DNA of 7,124 nt, taken from assembly GCA_030705945.1 (NCBI GenBank), contig JAUZPS010000249.1:1-7124 (forward strand). Direction: 5' to 3'. This stretch comes from Bacillota bacterium (lineage in GTDB: Bacteria > Bacillota > Clostridia > Acetivibrionales > DSM-2933). Position 1 is the first letter of the stretch, and every line of letters begins with the position of its first letter. The notes under the pieces were generated by a model, which saw only the letters and a list, made by a program, of their open reading frames with translations, did not search any database and was not told the DNA's origin. The position numbers and the translations under genes are program-made. Below are positions 6,095 to 7,124 of the stretch, one piece after another.

Positions 6095-6193
6095 ATAAAA
6101 AGCAATTAATCTTTTACATTTGCCTATCGCAAAATAACGTTAAAGCGTTCGTTATTTTGCTCCGTCAAATGTAAGATTAATAGTGCTTTTTAT
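6095..6193 (-). repeat. 99-bp palindromic element, family 1, copy B (inverted)
   Basis: This is the reverse complement of copies A and C over the whole 99 bp with one substitution (G at 6129, where A and C would give A). The changed base is the first of the internal-loop strand, so all stems are preserved. It starts 15 bases after the mltG stop codon and would be transcribed as part of the mltG 3' untranslated region, where it could act as an RNA-stabilising hairpin. Confidence 0.8.
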
Positions 6194-6274
6194 ATAATAA
6201 ATATAATTACGAATATTTCAATGACGTTTTAAATGGTTAATTAAGATGATTTAAATGCTTAATATAATAATCCC

Positions 6275-6305
6275 AAAATTGTGAGGCAAACGCCTCACAA
6301 TTTTT
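6275..6305 (+). terminator. Strong intrinsic terminator or attenuator before the methyltransferase gene
   Basis: A perfect 13-bp stem (AAAATTGTGAGGC at 6275-6287, complement at 6292-6304) closes a four-base AAAC loop and ends in TTTTT. It is the natural end of the typA-mltG transcript. It is also only 19 bases before the ribosome site of the next gene, and the only good -10 box nearby (TATAAT, 6263-6268) would place the start of transcription at the foot of the hairpin. It could therefore be an attenuator or a 5' stabilising stem for that gene. Confidence 0.8.
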
Positions 6306-6339
6306 ATAAATGTGTTAAAAATCCGGAGAATATAAATTT

Positions 6340-6978
6340 ATGATTTGTTATGATTATATCAATGAGTATATTAGGAATACTATTAAAAAAAATGATGGTC
6401 TTTTAAAAGAGCTTGAGATATTTGCAAAAGAGAATCATGTGCCCATTATTCAACCTGAAGTAGCAAAATTACTGCTGGTTACAGGAAAACTCCTTAAACC
6501 TAAGAGGATATTGGAGGTTGGGACGGCTATTGGTTATTCGGCAATATTGCTTTCAAAAGTCCTCGAACCTGGCGGAAAGATTGAAACAGTTGATAGGTAC
6601 GAGCTTATGATTGATAGGGCAAAGGCTAACTTTAAAAGAGCAGGTCTTGAAGATACTATAAGCCTGATTGCGGGAGACGCTGTTGAGGTGTTAAAGCTTC
6701 TTGACAAGAAGTATGATATGATATTTCTTGATGCCGCTAAGGGGCAATATCCTGAGTTTCTTCCGGAATGCCTGAGGATGCTAAACAGCGGAGGTCTTTT
6801 ATTCTCAGATAATGTTCTGTACAAAGGTATGATAGCAAACGATGATTTGGTGGTAAGAAGAAAGAAGACTATAGTTAAGAGAATGAGAAATTTTTTAAAT
6901 GCCATATGCGAATGCGATGAGCTTGAGACAAGCATTTTACCTGTGGGAGACGGAGTCGCATTAAGCTATAAGAAATAA
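6340..6978 (+). CDS. trmR: Class I SAM-dependent O-methyltransferase, probably tRNA 5-hydroxyuridine methyltransferase TrmR
   Basis: This cytoplasmic enzyme of 212 residues belongs to the metal-dependent O-methyltransferase family (COMT/YrrM type). SAM-binding motif I is E-V-G-T-A-I-G-Y-S-A (59-68), the acidic residue after strand 2 is D85, and A-G-D-A lies at 111-114. Metal ligands are D131 (F-L-D-A-A-K-G-Q-Y), D157 and N158 (S-D-N-V-L-Y-K-G). In Bacillus subtilis, yrrM follows yrrL (mltG) and its product methylates 5-hydroxyuridine at tRNA position 34 to mo5U. The same gene order supports trmR here, and peptidase-U32-type hydroxylation genes would be expected to the right of the window. The ATG has CGGAG (6324-6328) 11 bases upstream, a rather long spacing. 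Another small-molecule O-methyltransferase role cannot be excluded from sequence alone. Confidence 0.87.
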   Translation: MICYDYINEYIRNTIKKNDGLLKELEIFAKENHVPIIQPEVAKLLLVTGKLLKPKRILEVGTAIGYSAILLSKVLEPGGKIETVDRYELMIDRAKANFKRAGLEDTISLIAGDAVEVLKLLDKKYDMIFLDAAKGQYPEFLPECLRMLNSGGLLFSDNVLYKGMIANDDLVVRRKKTIVKRMRNFLNAICECDELETSILPVGDGVALSYKK

Positions 6979-6989
6979 AATTTTAATAG

Positions 6990-7007
6990 TATAAAACTAG
7001 TTTTATA
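6990..7007. other. Perfect 18-bp AT-rich palindrome after trmR
   Basis: TATAAAACTAGTTTTATA is fully symmetrical and lies 12 bases past the trmR stop. It has no spacer loop and no T tract after it, so it is a poor terminator. It may be a protein-binding site or simply low-complexity DNA next to the repeat that begins at 7018. Confidence 0.3.
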
Positions 7008-7017
7008 GTTCGCTATC

Positions 7018-7122
7018 TATATAAAAAGCACTATTAATCTTACATTTGACGGAGCAAAATAACGAACGCTTTAACGTTATTTTGTGATAGGCAAATGTAA
7101 AAGATTAATTGCTTTTTATCTA
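7018..7122 (+). repeat. 99-bp palindromic element, family 1, copy C (core 7021-7119)
   Basis: This copy is identical to copy A over 105 bp (2697-2801), including TATAT on the left of the core beyond the outer stem and CTA on the right. Flanking sequence differs immediately outside, which marks the element's borders. It starts 39 bases after the trmR stop, so, as with copy B, it sits just behind a gene. Confidence 0.8.
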
Positions 7123-7124
7123 AA

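Noticed and set aside
6534..6935. Open frame of 133 codons on the minus strand inside trmR
   Set aside because: It is the antisense of a well-supported gene, with a Ser/Leu/Ile-rich composition typical of reversed coding sequence, no recognisable domain and no convincing ribosome site.
2697..7122. Repeats considered as a CRISPR array
   Set aside because: The units are far apart, in both orientations, long and palindromic, with genes between them and no regular spacers or cas genes.

Overview
The window looks like chromosome from a low-GC, Gram-positive anaerobe of the class Clostridia. The DNA is AT-rich, Shine-Dalgarno sites are strong (AAAGGA, GGAGG, AAAGAGGT), GTG and TTG start codons occur, and the mltG/O-methyltransferase neighbourhood resembles yrrL-yrrM of Bacillus subtilis. 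A Mrp/NBP35-type ATPase next to a DUF134 regulator is also common in anaerobes. The species cannot be named from the sequence alone.

Left edge (1-448, + strand): the last 14 codons of a gene overlap by ATGA a 59-codon reading frame that is broken by an in-frame TAG. Two AT-rich perfect-stem palindromes follow (232-315 and 325-378). This looks like the decayed end of an accessory or mobile segment.

Metal/Fe-S block (449-2686, - strand): a CsoR-type repressor (2336-2620) has its own promoter and an operator-like site. A DUF134 helix-turn-helix protein (1723-2091) and a Mrp/NBP35 ATPase fused to a NifX/NifB-like cofactor-binding domain (449-1702) form a two-gene operon. Its TTGACA-N17-TAATAT promoter has a perfect 14-bp palindrome over the predicted transcription start. 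The fusion still carries a consensus ribosome site and ATG at the domain junction, so the NifX-like half may also be made alone.

Housekeeping block (2999-6978, + strand): the ribosome-associated GTPase TypA/BipA (GTG start) and the peptidoglycan terminase MltG (TTG start) form an operon. After a strong terminator-like hairpin comes a class I O-methyltransferase, probably TrmR, which makes the tRNA wobble modification mo5U.

Repeats: a 99-bp bulged palindrome occurs three times (2700-2798, 6095-6193 inverted, 7021-7119). Two copies are identical and the third differs by one base, which lies in an internal loop. They bracket typA-mltG and the methyltransferase gene and resemble a small non-autonomous element (MITE-like). 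A second palindrome family (232-315, 325-378) has a hybrid third copy at 2800-2868 that abuts the first 99-bp repeat. These repeats are the least explained part of the window. No RNA gene, CRISPR array or transposase gene was seen.
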